A stretch of 64,000 nucleotides of DNA from Paraburkholderia nodosa (GCF_001718195.1 NZ_MCNV01000004.1:310001-374000), one strand, 5' to 3'; positions 15,652 to 25,363 are shown, counted from the stretch's first letter. Notes: a model not told the origin generated them from the letters alone. A program made the numbers and translations.

Positions 15652-17427
15652 ATGAGAAACCTGCATACCCGATGGCTTTTCACGAGCGTGCGCGCTCGTG
15701 CCGCCTCGCTGCTCTCGCTGTTCGCGCTCTTCGCGGCGGCCACGCTCGTGGCCGCGTGCGGCAGTGGCGGTAGTGGCAGCAGTAGCGCCGATGCATCGAA
15801 AGCGCCGCTTGCAGTCGTGGCGCCCGTGGTGGATTGCTCGAAGCTTGCGTCGGTCGATATCACCGATATTGGCGGCGCGGGCAGCGCGATTACTTCGGCT
15901 AGCGTGACCACGGCGACCATCAACGGTGCTTCTGTCAACTTCTGTACCGTAAAGGGCACGCTCGCGCCTTCGAATACGTTCGAAGTGGCACTGCCGGTGA
16001 GCACGTGGACGCAGCGCTTTGCGGCGCTGGGCTGTGGAGGCCTGTGCGGCAACCTGAGCGACCCGACCCAGCAGTCGTCGTTCAGCTTCAGCTACACGTG
16101 CCCGCTCGTGCAGGAAGGCGGCTTCGTGACGGCGGCGACCGACATGGGCCACTCGGGCAACGACACGACGTGGACTACGGACCCGCAAAAACAGGCCGAT
16201 TTCGCCTATCGCGGGCAGCACATCACGACGCTCACGGCGGAGAAGCTCATCAAGGCGTACTACGGCCAGACGCAGAAGTACGCGTACTTCATCGGCTGCT
16301 CGGACGGCGGCCGCGAAGCGCTGATGGCCGCCCAACGCTATCCGAACGACTATAACGGCATCATTGCGGGCGCGCCGGCTGCGCACTTCCAGATCCAGAA
16401 CTCGCTGTATCACGGCTGGAGCGTGGAGTCGCAAAGCACGACCGGCGACAGCACCGGCAACGCCGTTCTGTACGCCGACAAGGCGCTCGTGCTGCACAAG
16501 GCAGTCATCGCGGCATGCGGCGGCCAGGCGGGTGTGCCCGATGGTCTGATCGCCGATCCGCGCACCTGCAATTTCGATCCCGCATCGATCCAGTGTGCGC
16601 AGGGCGCGACGAACACGAGCAACTGTCTGACCGCAGCCGAAGTCGCCACCGCGAGCAAGATCTATGGCGGACCGGTCGACGCGACAACGGGTGAGCGCAT
16701 GCTGGCCGGCTCCCCGCAGATGGGCTCGGAGGAGAACTGGGTCGGCGTGGAAGTGCCCACGACGAATTCGACGGCCACGCCGGTATCGGTGAAGAGCCTG
16801 TTCAGCTACATGATCGTGACGGGTGCTTATAACCTGATCTTCACGGGCTCGCCCACCATGCCGACCATCGACACCTTCGGCTACACGGATGCGAACTTCT
16901 ACCCGACCTACCTGCAGGTCAACCATCCGCTGATGGACGCGACGAACCCCGATCTATCGGCGTTCAAGAAGGCGGGCGGCAAGCTGATCCTGTGGCACGG
17001 CTGGGCGGATCAACACATTTCGCCGCTCTTCACGATCCAGTACTACGAAGCGATGCAGAACACGATGGGCGCTTCGAACGTGAGCGATTTCGCGCGCCTG
17101 TACCTCGTGCCCGGCGTGGCCCACTGCGGCGGCGGCGAAGGCTTCCCGAACATCGACCTCGTCTCGCAGATCACGGCGTGGGCCGAGCAGGGCACGGCGC
17201 CGAATACGGTCATGACGTACCAGACCGATTCGTCGAACAACGTGACGGCCAGCCGCCCGGTTTATCCGTACCCGGCCGTCGCGCAGTTCACGGGCACCGG
17301 CGACTGGCACCTCGGTGCGAACTGGACGCAGGGCGCACCGCTGTACAACCAGCCGACGCATACCTGGACAGGCTCGAGCTTCTATGCGACGTACACGCCG
17401 ACTACGCAGGGTGTTGCCGCGCCTTAA
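15652..17427 (+). CDS. Tannase/feruloyl esterase family lipoprotein
   Basis: A 591-residue PF07519 esterase. ATG at 15652 follows AGGAGG at ideal spacing. The N-terminus is a lipoprotein signal with lipobox LVAAC (Cys near residue 36) followed by a Gly/Ser linker, so the enzyme should be membrane-anchored at the envelope. The catalytic CS-D-HC arrangement is visible: GCSDGGREALMAAQRYP (Ser with adjacent Cys), HGWADQHISP (Asp) and PGVAHCGGGEG (His with adjacent Cys). The family cleaves gallate or hydroxycinnamate esters. Together with the LigJ-like enzyme and the AAHS carrier it suggests release, uptake and degradation of gallate-like acids. A terminator follows at 17472. Confidence 0.9.
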   Translation: MRNLHTRWLFTSVRARAASLLSLFALFAAATLVAACGSGGSGSSSADASKAPLAVVAPVVDCSKLASVDITDIGGAGSAITSASVTTATINGASVNFCTVKGTLAPSNTFEVALPVSTWTQRFAALGCGGLCGNLSDPTQQSSFSFSYTCPLVQEGGFVTAATDMGHSGNDTTWTTDPQKQADFAYRGQHITTLTAEKLIKAYYGQTQKYAYFIGCSDGGREALMAAQRYPNDYNGIIAGAPAAHFQIQNSLYHGWSVESQSTTGDSTGNAVLYADKALVLHKAVIAACGGQAGVPDGLIADPRTCNFDPASIQCAQGATNTSNCLTAAEVATASKIYGGPVDATTGERMLAGSPQMGSEENWVGVEVPTTNSTATPVSVKSLFSYMIVTGAYNLIFTGSPTMPTIDTFGYTDANFYPTYLQVNHPLMDATNPDLSAFKKAGGKLILWHGWADQHISPLFTIQYYEAMQNTMGASNVSDFARLYLVPGVAHCGGGEGFPNIDLVSQITAWAEQGTAPNTVMTYQTDSSNNVTASRPVYPYPAVAQFTGTGDWHLGANWTQGAPLYNQPTHTWTGSSFYATYTPTTQGVAAP

Positions 17428-17471
17428 CGGGTGAATTTCCGGCACACTCGTTTGATTCGACGTTGAACCGG

Positions 17472-17498
17472 CCAGCCCTTCGGGGCTGGTTTTGTTTT
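17472..17498 (+). terminator. Rho-independent terminator after the tannase gene
   Basis: A perfect 7-bp stem CCAGCCC / GGGCTGG around a TTCG tetraloop is followed by TTTTGTTTT. It lies 45 bp past the tannase stop. The loop and U-tract make a textbook terminator, so the AAHS transporter must have its own promoter. Confidence 0.9.
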
Positions 17499-17950
17499 GG
17501 AAGCGATAACTGAATCGCATGGCACATGCGGGGCATGGGCAGCGGCTCGAACGGCGCCGCCGCCTCGAAAAGCGGCGCGTAGGGAAGCGGCCCCCGGCGA
17601 TGTAGCGGCAACTGAATTCCGCACGATCGTCCAGCGCGTTTGCGAATCCTTTCGGAGAACATCGATTTTGTTTATCACGCTGGATTCGATTCCAGCCCCG
17701 GCCCGCGTCGGGCAAAGCGCGGGCCGAATGCGCACGGCCTTTACGCGGCGCGGCTTCCCGGGCGGTATCGCGGGTGCGAGCGTGCGGGAATCGCCCATGC
17801 GGACGGGCAAGGACGTATCCAATATGTGGTTAACCCGTACTTTTAGACGCGGGGTTGGCCATCTATCGTGCCCCCGACGGATAGCAGTTCGTAGATATTC
17901 GACTCGGGCACGAGCGAGCGGCAGACCACAGAACGGACAGGAGACTAGAA
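17499..17950. promoter_or_regulatory. Leader region of the AAHS transporter gene
   Basis: About 450 bp between the tannase terminator and the transporter start hold no convincing gene in any frame. A GC-rich dyad-like segment (CCCGCG...CGCGGG) is near 17703-17728, and GGATAG/CTATC elements are near 17862-17885. ACAGGAG precedes the ATG at 17951. This is the likely site of promoter and operator sequences for the aromatic-acid carrier. Confidence 0.35.
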
Positions 17951-19300
17951 ATGCCTGGCAGCAAAATAATCGATATCAAGGCGTTCATCGACGAACGCCA
18001 CATTTCGGCCTATCAGTGGCTACTGGTGGCGCTGTGCTTCCTCGCGGTGACCGCCGATGGCATGGACGTGGCCATCATGGGCTTCGTCGCGCCCTCCATC
18101 ATTCACGAGTGGGGCATTTCGCGTCCCGAGTTCGGTCTCGTCATGAGCGCGGCGCCCATCGGCCTCGTGATCGGCGCGCTGGCCGCCGGCCCGGCTTCTG
18201 ACCGCGTTGGCCGCAAGTGGGTGCTGATCACCTCCGTGTTCCTCTTCGGCGTGTTCACGATCCTCACGGCGTTCACGCAGTCGCCGGTTTCGATGGCGGC
18301 GCTGCGCGTGCTGACCGGCATCGGTCTTGGCGCGGCCATGCCGAACTCCACGACGCTGCTCTCGGAGTACTCGCCGCAACGCCGCCGCGCGCTGCTCATC
18401 ACGATCATGTTCACGGGCTTCAACCTCGGCTCGGCGTTGATCGGCTTCGCAGCTGGCTGGCTCGTGCCGAACCACGGCTGGCGCGCGGTGCTGATTTTCG
18501 GCGGCGCCATTCCGCTCGCACTCGTGCCGCTGCAGGCCTGGCTGCTGCCGGAATCGGCGCGTCTGCTCGCCGTGCGGGGCGCCACGAGCAAGCGCATTGC
18601 CGCGACGCTGAACCGCGTGACCGGCGCGAACTTCGCAGGCGACGAGAACTTCGTTTCGACGGAGCCGCCGCTGCCCACGCGCAAGCCGATCGGCGTGCTG
18701 TTCTCGGAAGGCTATGGCGTGATGACCATCGCGCTGTGGGTCACGTATTTCATGGGTCTGCTCGTCATCTATCTGCTGACCGGCTGGCTGCCCACGCTGA
18801 TCAAGGACGCGGGCCTCTCCATCACGGTGGCGGCGAACGTCACGGCCATGTTCCAGATCGGCGGCACGATCGGCGCCGTGCTGGTGGGCTGGATCATGGA
18901 CAAGGTGCGCCCGGCGCGCGTGATCAGCGCGGCGTATGTCGGCGGCGGCATCTGCGTGCTGGCGCTGGCCGGTGTGGGGGCGCTTTCCTCGTCGCTCGCG
19001 CTGCTGGTGTTTGCCGCGGGCTTCTGCATGAGCGGTGCGCAAACGGGCCTGAACGCCTACGCACCGGGCCGTTATCCGACGGTTGCGCGTGCAACGGGTG
19101 TGAGCTGGATGTTGGGCATGGGCCGCTTTGGCAGCATCTTCGGCTCGGCCATCGGCGGTGCGCTGCTGGGTCTCGGCTGGGAATTCGCTGCGATTCTCGC
19201 CATGCTCGCCGTACCGGCGGTGCTCGCGGCGCTTGCGATCCTGCTTTCGCAGCGTGCGCGTCATTCGGAACCGGCTACGCAGGTGAGCGCGGCACACTGA
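17951..19300 (+). CDS. MFS aromatic acid:H+ symporter (AAHS family, PcaK/GalT-like)
   Basis: A 449-residue, 12-helix MFS carrier. The AAHS signature ADGMDVAIMGFVAPSI is in helix 1 with the functional Asp pair, and the loop 2-3 motif is GPASDRVGRKWVL. GVSWMLGMGRFGSIFGSAIGGALL near the C-terminus is also typical. AAHS carriers import protocatechuate, 4-hydroxybenzoate, gallate, vanillate and similar acids across the inner membrane with protons. Position beside the tannase and LigJ-like genes makes a gallate-like acid the best guess. ACAGGAGAC upstream is a good ribosome site, and a strong terminator follows at 19331. Confidence 0.9.
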   Translation: MPGSKIIDIKAFIDERHISAYQWLLVALCFLAVTADGMDVAIMGFVAPSIIHEWGISRPEFGLVMSAAPIGLVIGALAAGPASDRVGRKWVLITSVFLFGVFTILTAFTQSPVSMAALRVLTGIGLGAAMPNSTTLLSEYSPQRRRALLITIMFTGFNLGSALIGFAAGWLVPNHGWRAVLIFGGAIPLALVPLQAWLLPESARLLAVRGATSKRIAATLNRVTGANFAGDENFVSTEPPLPTRKPIGVLFSEGYGVMTIALWVTYFMGLLVIYLLTGWLPTLIKDAGLSITVAANVTAMFQIGGTIGAVLVGWIMDKVRPARVISAAYVGGGICVLALAGVGALSSSLALLVFAAGFCMSGAQTGLNAYAPGRYPTVARATGVSWMLGMGRFGSIFGSAIGGALLGLGWEFAAILAMLAVPAVLAALAILLSQRARHSEPATQVSAAH

Positions 19301-19330
19301 GCTGGATTTAGCAACAGCGCTGGACTGATC

Positions 19331-19369
19331 GGCGCGGCGGTGCGAATTGCACTGCCGCGCCGTTTTTTT
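19331..19369 (+). terminator. Strong rho-independent terminator after the AAHS carrier
   Basis: Arms 19331-19343 and 19349-19361 form a 13-bp stem with a single G-U pair around the loop GAATT, followed by a run of seven T. It ends transcription of the carrier gene ahead of the convergent chemoreceptor gene. Confidence 0.92.
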
Positions 19370-19420
19370 ATTTGGTGTGAGAGCGGAGGCAGCGCCTCCG
19401 CTTTAGTGCCGTTCGGCTAG

Positions 19421-21004
19421 TCAAATCCTGAACGCACCCACCGTTTCGATCACGGTCTGCGCATTCCTGCCCAGCGTATGCGCCGAAATCGAAAAATGAT
19501 TCACGAGTGCGCTGTCTTGTTGCGTGAGCGCTTCGATATGATCCAGAGCCTGATTGATCTCGGCGATGCGGGCGCTTTGTTCGCCGCTCGCGGTATTGAT
19601 TTCGTCGATCAGCACGTTCACGTCGCGCACGGCCTGAACCGCCTGCTGCATTTTTCCCCGGGCGGTTTCGGTGAGCTGGCAGCCTTCCTGAACCTTCTGC
19701 GTCGAGTCGACGATCAGACCCGCGATTTCCTTGGCGGCCATCGCCGCGCGGCCGGCGAGATTGCGCACCTCGCTCGCCACCACGGCGAAACCGCGTCCGT
19801 GCTCGCCCGCGCGCGCCGCTTCCACGGCCGCGTTGAGCGCGAGAATATTGGTCTGGAAGGAAATTCCTTCGATTACCTGAATGATCTCGCCGATCTTGCG
19901 GGAGGCCTCTGTAATGCCCTGCATCGTCACCGTCATGGCTTCCACGGCGCGGCCGCTGTCTTCGGTAATTGCGCGCGCCTGGCCCGCACTGGTGGCGGCC
20001 TGACGCGCCGCATCGGCGGTCTGCCGCACGTTGGCCGCAATATGCTGCATCGAGGCCGCCGACTGCTCGAGGCTCGCCGCCTGCGATTCGGCTCGCGCCG
20101 AGAGCGTCTGGCTGCCTTCGGACACCGTCGCCGTGGCGGCGCTCATTCTCGCCATCTGGTCGCGCGCGTCGCCGACGATGGCGCGCATGTTCAGGCTGAC
20201 CTGGTTGACCGACTGTTCGAGCTTGCCGACCACGCCGGTGGGCTTCCACGTGTTCTCGACCTTCTGTGTGAGATCGCCCATGGCGAGCCGCGTGGCCGCG
20301 CCCAGCAGCCGGCGCAGCGGATAGATGAACATGAAGCGCATGCGATATTCGGCCAGCACGCCGAACGCCACGCATGCGGCGAGGCCGATCGCCGTGCGTA
20401 CGGGGGTGATCGCAGCGCCGCCGTCGATCAGGACGCCCGCGACCATGCCGGCCGCCGCGAGACCGCTCGTGAGCAGGTAGGTCTGCGTCTTCATGGTGGG
20501 ATGCACGAAGCGCGCAAGCCGGCCCGCCATGTCCTTGCGCACGATTGCGCCTGCCTGCAGATGGTGCGCCTGCCGGCCAGCTCTTTGCTCCGCGAGCAAA
20601 GTCGCATACAGCGCCTCGGCCGCGCGAATCTGATCGCGCGAAGCGGCGGTGTGGACGGCCCGGTACGCGACGACGTGCTGCCCTTCGACGATGGGCGTGA
20701 CGCCGGTCTGCACCCAGCAATGCCGTCCATGGCTGAAGCGGTTCTTCAGCACGCCGACCCACGGTTCACGCTTTTTCAGCGTGGCCCACATGTCGCGATA
20801 CACCTCGGCGGGCATCTCGGGGTGGCGCACGACGTTATGAGGCTGCCCGATCAGGGCTTCGCGGGAAAGGCCGCTGGCTTCGATAAATGCGTCGTTACAG
20901 TAGGTGATCACGCCGCGCGTGTCGGTGGTGGAAACGAGCAGTTTTCCGGGCGGGAGAGCGGCTTCTCCCTGCTGGTTGGGTCGGGTCGATGTTTCGGTGT
21001 GCAC
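19421..21004 (-). CDS. Aer-like PAS-containing methyl-accepting chemotaxis protein
   Basis: A 527-residue chemoreceptor. A PAS domain at about residues 20-120 ([21 protein letters not shown]...[13 protein letters not shown]) matches the Aer FAD-binding PAS, including the N-cap asparagine region. Two closely spaced hydrophobic segments at about 170-225 form a hairpin with no periplasmic domain. A HAMP-like segment and the signalling domain follow, with the conserved hairpin tip [20 protein letters not shown]. The start is a GTG at 21004, preceded by GGAGA six bases away; upstream in-frame residues look non-coding. Aer proteins sense redox or energy state and talk to CheA/CheW. Its place in an aromatic island suggests energy taxis linked to catabolism. 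Confidence 0.88.
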   Translation of the reverse strand: MHTETSTRPNQQGEAALPPGKLLVSTTDTRGVITYCNDAFIEASGLSREALIGQPHNVVRHPEMPAEVYRDMWATLKKREPWVGVLKNRFSHGRHCWVQTGVTPIVEGQHVVAYRAVHTAASRDQIRAAEALYATLLAEQRAGRQAHHLQAGAIVRKDMAGRLARFVHPTMKTQTYLLTSGLAAAGMVAGVLIDGGAAITPVRTAIGLAACVAFGVLAEYRMRFMFIYPLRRLLGAATRLAMGDLTQKVENTWKPTGVVGKLEQSVNQVSLNMRAIVGDARDQMARMSAATATVSEGSQTLSARAESQAASLEQSAASMQHIAANVRQTADAARQAATSAGQARAITEDSGRAVEAMTVTMQGITEASRKIGEIIQVIEGISFQTNILALNAAVEAARAGEHGRGFAVVASEVRNLAGRAAMAAKEIAGLIVDSTQKVQEGCQLTETARGKMQQAVQAVRDVNVLIDEINTASGEQSARIAEINQALDHIEALTQQDSALVNHFSISAHTLGRNAQTVIETVGAFRI

Positions 21005-21488
21005 TCGTGGTCTCCGTCGTTTTTTGATTGGGTTGTCCCGCTGTCCGCTGCTTATCGGCCGTTGTTTTCGATCATGAATAGGGCGGTTCGAGGCCAAAAA
21101 TCGTCGCCGCGGCGAAGGAGGGGGATAAACGAAGCGAAGCGCCTGTGCGTGGGCCGGTGCGCGCGGGCTGAAAGGCCCATGGCATAAGGCTCGCACTGGA
21201 AAAGGTGGTGTGCGCAACGAGCTTGCACGCGGGTTGGCAGGCATCGCACCCGATAAGTTCTTCGCAAGTCTCCCAAAGCAGGTTCGATACGACCGTTCGA
21301 AAAGGGCTCAGCAAAAATCTATGACGGCGGCGCATTTCGAATGACAACGCGTAGCCGCGTCGCCCTACACTGCCTTCCGTCAGTTGAGAACAGACGTGAC
21401 ACGAGTCCGGATGAATCGACGCATGGCCGGTGCAAAGTGCAGCCGAACACGGTGAGCGGCGCGCCGGCACGATAACGATGGAGGCTTT
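21005..21488. promoter_or_regulatory. Divergent promoter region between chemoreceptor and catabolic operon
   Basis: About 480 bp of non-coding DNA between two diverging genes. Composition is mixed, and the frames that cross it are short or lack coding character. It must carry the promoter of the large operon starting at 21489 and that of the aer-like gene. I saw no clear terminator or a LysR T-N11-A box that I would defend. Confidence 0.35.
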
Positions 21489-22529
21489 ATGCGCAAGGTA
21501 ATGTTGGTCGGGACGGCGACGACGCGGCCCGAAGCCATTGGAACGCTGTTCAAGCTCGAACCCGGCGGTGAGTGGCAGCAGGTGAGCGATATTCCCGCCG
21601 ATGCGTCGGTGCAGGCCATCACGCCGCATCCGAGCCGCGAGAACGTGGTCTACGTGGCTGCGCGCAAGGGCGTGTACCGCTCGACCGACGGCGGCGACAC
21701 GTGGCAGCAACTGAACGTGACCGGCGAGAACGTGCAGTTCTGGACCGTCGTCGTGCATCCGCAAAAACCCGATGTGCTGTTCGCGGGGACGGGGCCGGTC
21801 GGCGTGTACCGGAGCGACGATGGCGGCGACACGTGGCGCAAGTGCAATGCGCACCACCCGGAGCGCTTCGAAATCCGCTTCGGCAATTCGCGCGTCATGC
21901 GCATTGCGTTTCATCCCACCAATGCGCAGATCATGTACGCGGTGGCCGAAATCAACGGCTTTCTCGTGAGCGAAGACGGCGGCGAAAACTGGCGCGGTGT
22001 GGCTGATGGCCTCGTGGCGCTCGCGGACAAGCCGCACCTGAAGAGCAAGATCGAAACCGACGACGATACCGAAGGCATGTTCGACGCGCATTCGGTTTGC
22101 ACGACCACCGCCTCGCCGGATTCGCTGTTCTACGTCTGCCGGCTCGGCGTGTTCGAAAGCCATGACCTGGGCAAGACCTTCCGCGATCTGGAAGTCGGCA
22201 AGTTCGCGCCGTTCCAGTACGCCCGCGACTGCCGCTTCGTGCACGGTCAGCCGAAGAAGATGTATGCGTGCTTCAGCATCTCGTCGCGCAGCGCCGCGGG
22301 CGCGCTCTATGTGAGCGAGGACCTGGGCGCCACGTGGGCGCGCGCCGATGCCCAGGTCGAACCGCGCAGCACGATGATGGGCTTCGGCACCCACGTGAGC
22401 GACGCTGACGGCGTGATTACCGTGACGCGCGGCGGCCAGGTGTTCTTCACGACCGACGGCAGCAAGACCTGGACCGAAAAACAGTTGCCGGCGAATGCGG
22501 GTGACGCATTCTGCGGCGCGATGCTCTGA
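21489..22529 (+). CDS. Asp-box (BNR) beta-propeller protein, first gene of the catabolic operon
   Basis: A 346-residue WD40/YVTN/BNR-like protein. Asp-box motifs S/T-x-D-G-G-x-T-W are at residues 65-72, 109-116 and 161-168, with degenerate ones near 278 (SEDLGATW) and 322 (TTDGSKTW), spaced about 45-55 residues as in six- or seven-bladed propellers. No signal peptide is present, whereas many Asp-box glycosidases are secreted, and sialidase catalytic residues are not evident. It may be a scaffold or an enzyme of unknown reaction. The aldolase gene starts 19 bp downstream, so the two are co-transcribed. Confidence 0.82.
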   Translation: MRKVMLVGTATTRPEAIGTLFKLEPGGEWQQVSDIPADASVQAITPHPSRENVVYVAARKGVYRSTDGGDTWQQLNVTGENVQFWTVVVHPQKPDVLFAGTGPVGVYRSDDGGDTWRKCNAHHPERFEIRFGNSRVMRIAFHPTNAQIMYAVAEINGFLVSEDGGENWRGVADGLVALADKPHLKSKIETDDDTEGMFDAHSVCTTTASPDSLFYVCRLGVFESHDLGKTFRDLEVGKFAPFQYARDCRFVHGQPKKMYACFSISSRSAAGALYVSEDLGATWARADAQVEPRSTMMGFGTHVSDADGVITVTRGGQVFFTTDGSKTWTEKQLPANAGDAFCGAML

Positions 22530-22548
22530 GCGCGGAGGAGTGAACGAC

Positions 22549-23409
22549 ATGGCTGAACGACTCAACGGTGTGATCCGCGCTCTCGAAACCGGACGCGGCA
22601 TTGCTTTTACTTCCTTTATTCAGGCCGAAATCGAAAACGCGGTCAGCTTTGCGCAGTCGTCGAACGACGGCGTTGTGTTCGAAATGGAGCACACGCCCTG
22701 GGACATCGCCGCATTGCGCAACGCCATGCAGTTTTTGCTGCTGCGCGAGCGCATCGTGCGAGCGGGCACGGTTGCCTGCCAGATGACACCCATCGTGCGC
22801 ATTCCGCCCAGCGGCAGCGAGATGAACCAGTGGTTCGCGAAGCAGGCCCTGGACCTCGGCGCATACGGCATCGTCTGGCCGCGCATCAGCACGCCCGAGC
22901 AGGCGTACAACGCGGTGGCGGCGTGCCGTTATCCGCGCCTGCCGAACCAGCCGCTTTACGAACCGGCCGGCCTGCGCGGCGACGCGCCCATGCCGGCGGC
23001 GCGCTACTGGGGTCTGTCGCAGCAGGAGTATTACCGCAAGGCCGACGTCTGGCCGCTCGCGCCCGAAGGCGAGATTCTCGTCACGCTGATGATCGAAGAC
23101 GTCGCCGCCATCGAGAACCTCGAGGAGATGGTCAAGCGCGTGCCGGGCATCGGCGTGCTGCTGATCGGCGAGGGCGATCTCACCCAGGAACTGGGCTGCC
23201 CGCGCGACTACGACAACCCCGAGTTGCTGCGCCTGATGGCGCACGTGCGCGAGATTGGCCGCGCCTACAACATTCCGGTTGGCCATCCGCACGTGAACGA
23301 GGGCAACGTGTCGCGCGTGATCGAGGAGGGCTACCGCTTCCTCACGACGTTCCCGAAGCGCGATTTCGGCGCGCTGGACAAGGGCCGTCAACTCGTGGGC
23401 CGCGTGTGA
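22549..23409 (+). CDS. HpcH/HpaI-type aldolase
   Basis: A 286-residue class II aldolase of the HpcH/HpaI/citrate lyase beta fold. The EMEHTPWD segment near residue 46, VTLMIEDVAAIENLEEM (metal-binding Glu) and IGEGDLTQELG (metal-binding Asp) are the family signatures. Members cleave 4-hydroxy-2-oxoacids to pyruvate plus an aldehyde or oxoacid. In this operon it could split the LigJ product 4-carboxy-4-hydroxy-2-oxoadipate, the job usually done by the unrelated LigK fold; this is inference. The start at 22549 follows GGAGGAG. Confidence 0.85.
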   Translation: MAERLNGVIRALETGRGIAFTSFIQAEIENAVSFAQSSNDGVVFEMEHTPWDIAALRNAMQFLLLRERIVRAGTVACQMTPIVRIPPSGSEMNQWFAKQALDLGAYGIVWPRISTPEQAYNAVAACRYPRLPNQPLYEPAGLRGDAPMPAARYWGLSQQEYYRKADVWPLAPEGEILVTLMIEDVAAIENLEEMVKRVPGIGVLLIGEGDLTQELGCPRDYDNPELLRLMAHVREIGRAYNIPVGHPHVNEGNVSRVIEEGYRFLTTFPKRDFGALDKGRQLVGRV

Positions 23410-23448
23410 ACGCCGTGCAACCTGACGAAGCAACACGGGAACGTCAAC

Positions 23449-24390
23449 ATGACTGAAAAACTGTCGATCGTGCTTGGCCGTCACGGCCAGGTCGAGGATT
23501 TGCGCAGCGGCGCGGTGCAGGCGGAAGGCGTCGAACTCGACTTCATCGAGATCAAGCGCATGCCCGACGCCTATCGCAGCATGGCACGCAGCCAGCCTTA
23601 CGACATCTGCGAAATGGCGCCGACGTCCTATCTCATGGCGGTGGCGGCCGGCGCGCCGATCACGGCGCTCGCGCTTCCGATGACACGGCGGTTTCGCCAC
23701 GCGGGCCTGCAGCGGCTGCGCGAATCGTCGATTCGCCATCCCAGGGATCTGGAGGGGCGGGCCGTTGGCGTACGCGCGTATTCGGTTACGGCGGCCGTGT
23801 GGACGCGCGGCATCCTCGCCGAGGAATACGGCGTCGATTTTGGCAAGGTGACGTGGCTCACCGAAGAAGAAGAAAACGTCGAGTCCTTCGTGCCGCCCGC
23901 CAATGTGCGGCGCGTGGCGAACGATACGTCGCTTGCCGCCATGATGGAAGCGGGCGAAATCGAAGCGGCATTCGGCGGTCTCGCCGGGGTGGGCGCGGAT
24001 CTGGACGACCGCCTCGTGGACCTCGTCGAGAACGCCGCGGCGCAAGAGGCCGACTGGTATCGCCGCACGGGCATTTACCCGCTGCACGGCGTGATCGTGG
24101 TGCGCAACGACGTGCTGGCGCGAATGCCGGGTTTGCCGCGTCGTCTATTCGCGGCCTTCGTCTCGGCGAAGGAAAACTACCTCGCCCGCGTGCAAAGCGG
24201 TGCGGCGGACGGCGCGGAAGACAAGCGCTACCGCCGCCTCGCGGAACTCGTTGGCGATCCGCTGCCCTACGGCCTCGCGCAGAACGCAAGATCGTTCGAC
24301 GCGCTGGTGCGCTACGCCCACACGCAGCGGCTGATTCCGGAGCTAGCGCCAATCGCTTCGGTGTTTCTCGACCCGGCTGCCGATGCATAG
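23449..24390 (+). CDS. 4,5-dihydroxyphthalate decarboxylase-like protein, copy A
   Basis: A 313-residue protein of the periplasmic-binding fold family that includes 4,5-dihydroxyphthalate decarboxylase. Features are LSIVLGRHGQVEDLRSGAV at the N-terminus, PYDICEMAPTSYLMA, RDLEGRAVGVRAYSVTAAVWTRGIL and YPLHGVIVVRNDVL. No signal peptide is present, consistent with a cytosolic enzyme rather than a transporter subunit. The decarboxylase would remove one carboxylate from an ortho-diol aromatic acid; the exact substrate is unproven. A paralogue follows after 27 bp, so the pair may form a heteromer or have different substrates. Confidence 0.75.
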   Translation: MTEKLSIVLGRHGQVEDLRSGAVQAEGVELDFIEIKRMPDAYRSMARSQPYDICEMAPTSYLMAVAAGAPITALALPMTRRFRHAGLQRLRESSIRHPRDLEGRAVGVRAYSVTAAVWTRGILAEEYGVDFGKVTWLTEEEENVESFVPPANVRRVANDTSLAAMMEAGEIEAAFGGLAGVGADLDDRLVDLVENAAAQEADWYRRTGIYPLHGVIVVRNDVLARMPGLPRRLFAAFVSAKENYLARVQSGAADGAEDKRYRRLAELVGDPLPYGLAQNARSFDALVRYAHTQRLIPELAPIASVFLDPAADA

Positions 24391-24417
24391 GGTTCCATAT
24401 TAATCAGGAGGCAGACG

Positions 24418-25314
24418 ATGACAACCGTTCAAACCCTCTCCATCCCGACGATGCTGGGGACCTACCCCAAGACGCAGCCTCTGAAGGACGGCACGCTCGC
24501 TTCGCCGCTCGTGCATCTGGATTTCGCCGCGGTGGACACCGCACAAAAGGCCTTCAAGGACGTCGTGCGCCATGAGAAGTACGATGTGGCCGAGCTGGCG
24601 ATCATCACCTTCCTGCAGGCGTTCGAGGCAGGCAAGCCATATGTGATGCTGCCGTTCGTGATGAACGGGGGCTTTCACCACAAGAGCATCGTGGTGCGTG
24701 ACGACGCGACCTTCACCGCAAGCGAGCTGGCCGGGCGCAAGGTGGCGATGCGCGCTTACACGCAGACCACGCCGACGTGGGTACGTGGCATCCTCACCGA
24801 TGACTTCGGCGTGCGTCTTCCCGACGTGCGGTGGTTGAGCCAGGAGGGCGCGCACGTGGCGGACTACGAGGAACCCGCGTGGGTTGCGCGGCTCGAATCG
24901 ACCGCGAGCCTCGAAGACATGCTGCGCGCGGGCGAGGTGGACGCCATCATCGCGGGCGGCGGGCTTTCGGGCGAGCCGGGCATTCGTCCGCTGATTCCCG
25001 CGCCGGCCGAGGCCGCCGCCGCGTGGCAGGCGCGCAACCACGCGGTGCCGATCAACCACGTGGTGACGGTCAAGCGCTCGCTTGCGCAGTCCCACCCGGA
25101 AGCCGTGCGCGAGGTTTATCGCCTGCTGGGCGAGGCGAAGGAACGCGCGCAGCAGGGCAAACCGCAGGGCGCGATCGATCTGCAACCCACAGGATTCGAC
25201 AAGCTGGCCCCGGCCGTAGAACTGGCCATTCGCTACGCCTTCGAGCAGCGGCTCATTTCGCGCCGTTATACGCTCGAAGAGTTGTATGGCCCCGTGGCCG
25301 ATATTCTCGGCTAA
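24418..25314 (+). CDS. 4,5-dihydroxyphthalate decarboxylase-like protein, copy B
   Basis: A 298-residue paralogue of the preceding protein with the same architecture: KYDVAELAIITFLQAFEAGKPY, FHHKSIVVRDDA, AGRKVAMRAYTQTTPTWVRGIL and INHVVTVKRSLAQSHPEAV. It also lacks a signal peptide. Divergence from copy A is considerable (conserved spacing, modest identity by eye), arguing for an old duplication and separate roles. AGGAGG precedes the ATG at 24418. Binding-fold transport function cannot be excluded, but no ABC partners are present. Confidence 0.75.
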   Translation: MTTVQTLSIPTMLGTYPKTQPLKDGTLASPLVHLDFAAVDTAQKAFKDVVRHEKYDVAELAIITFLQAFEAGKPYVMLPFVMNGGFHHKSIVVRDDATFTASELAGRKVAMRAYTQTTPTWVRGILTDDFGVRLPDVRWLSQEGAHVADYEEPAWVARLESTASLEDMLRAGEVDAIIAGGGLSGEPGIRPLIPAPAEAAAAWQARNHAVPINHVVTVKRSLAQSHPEAVREVYRLLGEAKERAQQGKPQGAIDLQPTGFDKLAPAVELAIRYAFEQRLISRRYTLEELYGPVADILG

Positions 25315-25363
25315 GGGCGCACACGCATCACACAGCACCACAGCACACGATACGGAGACACAC

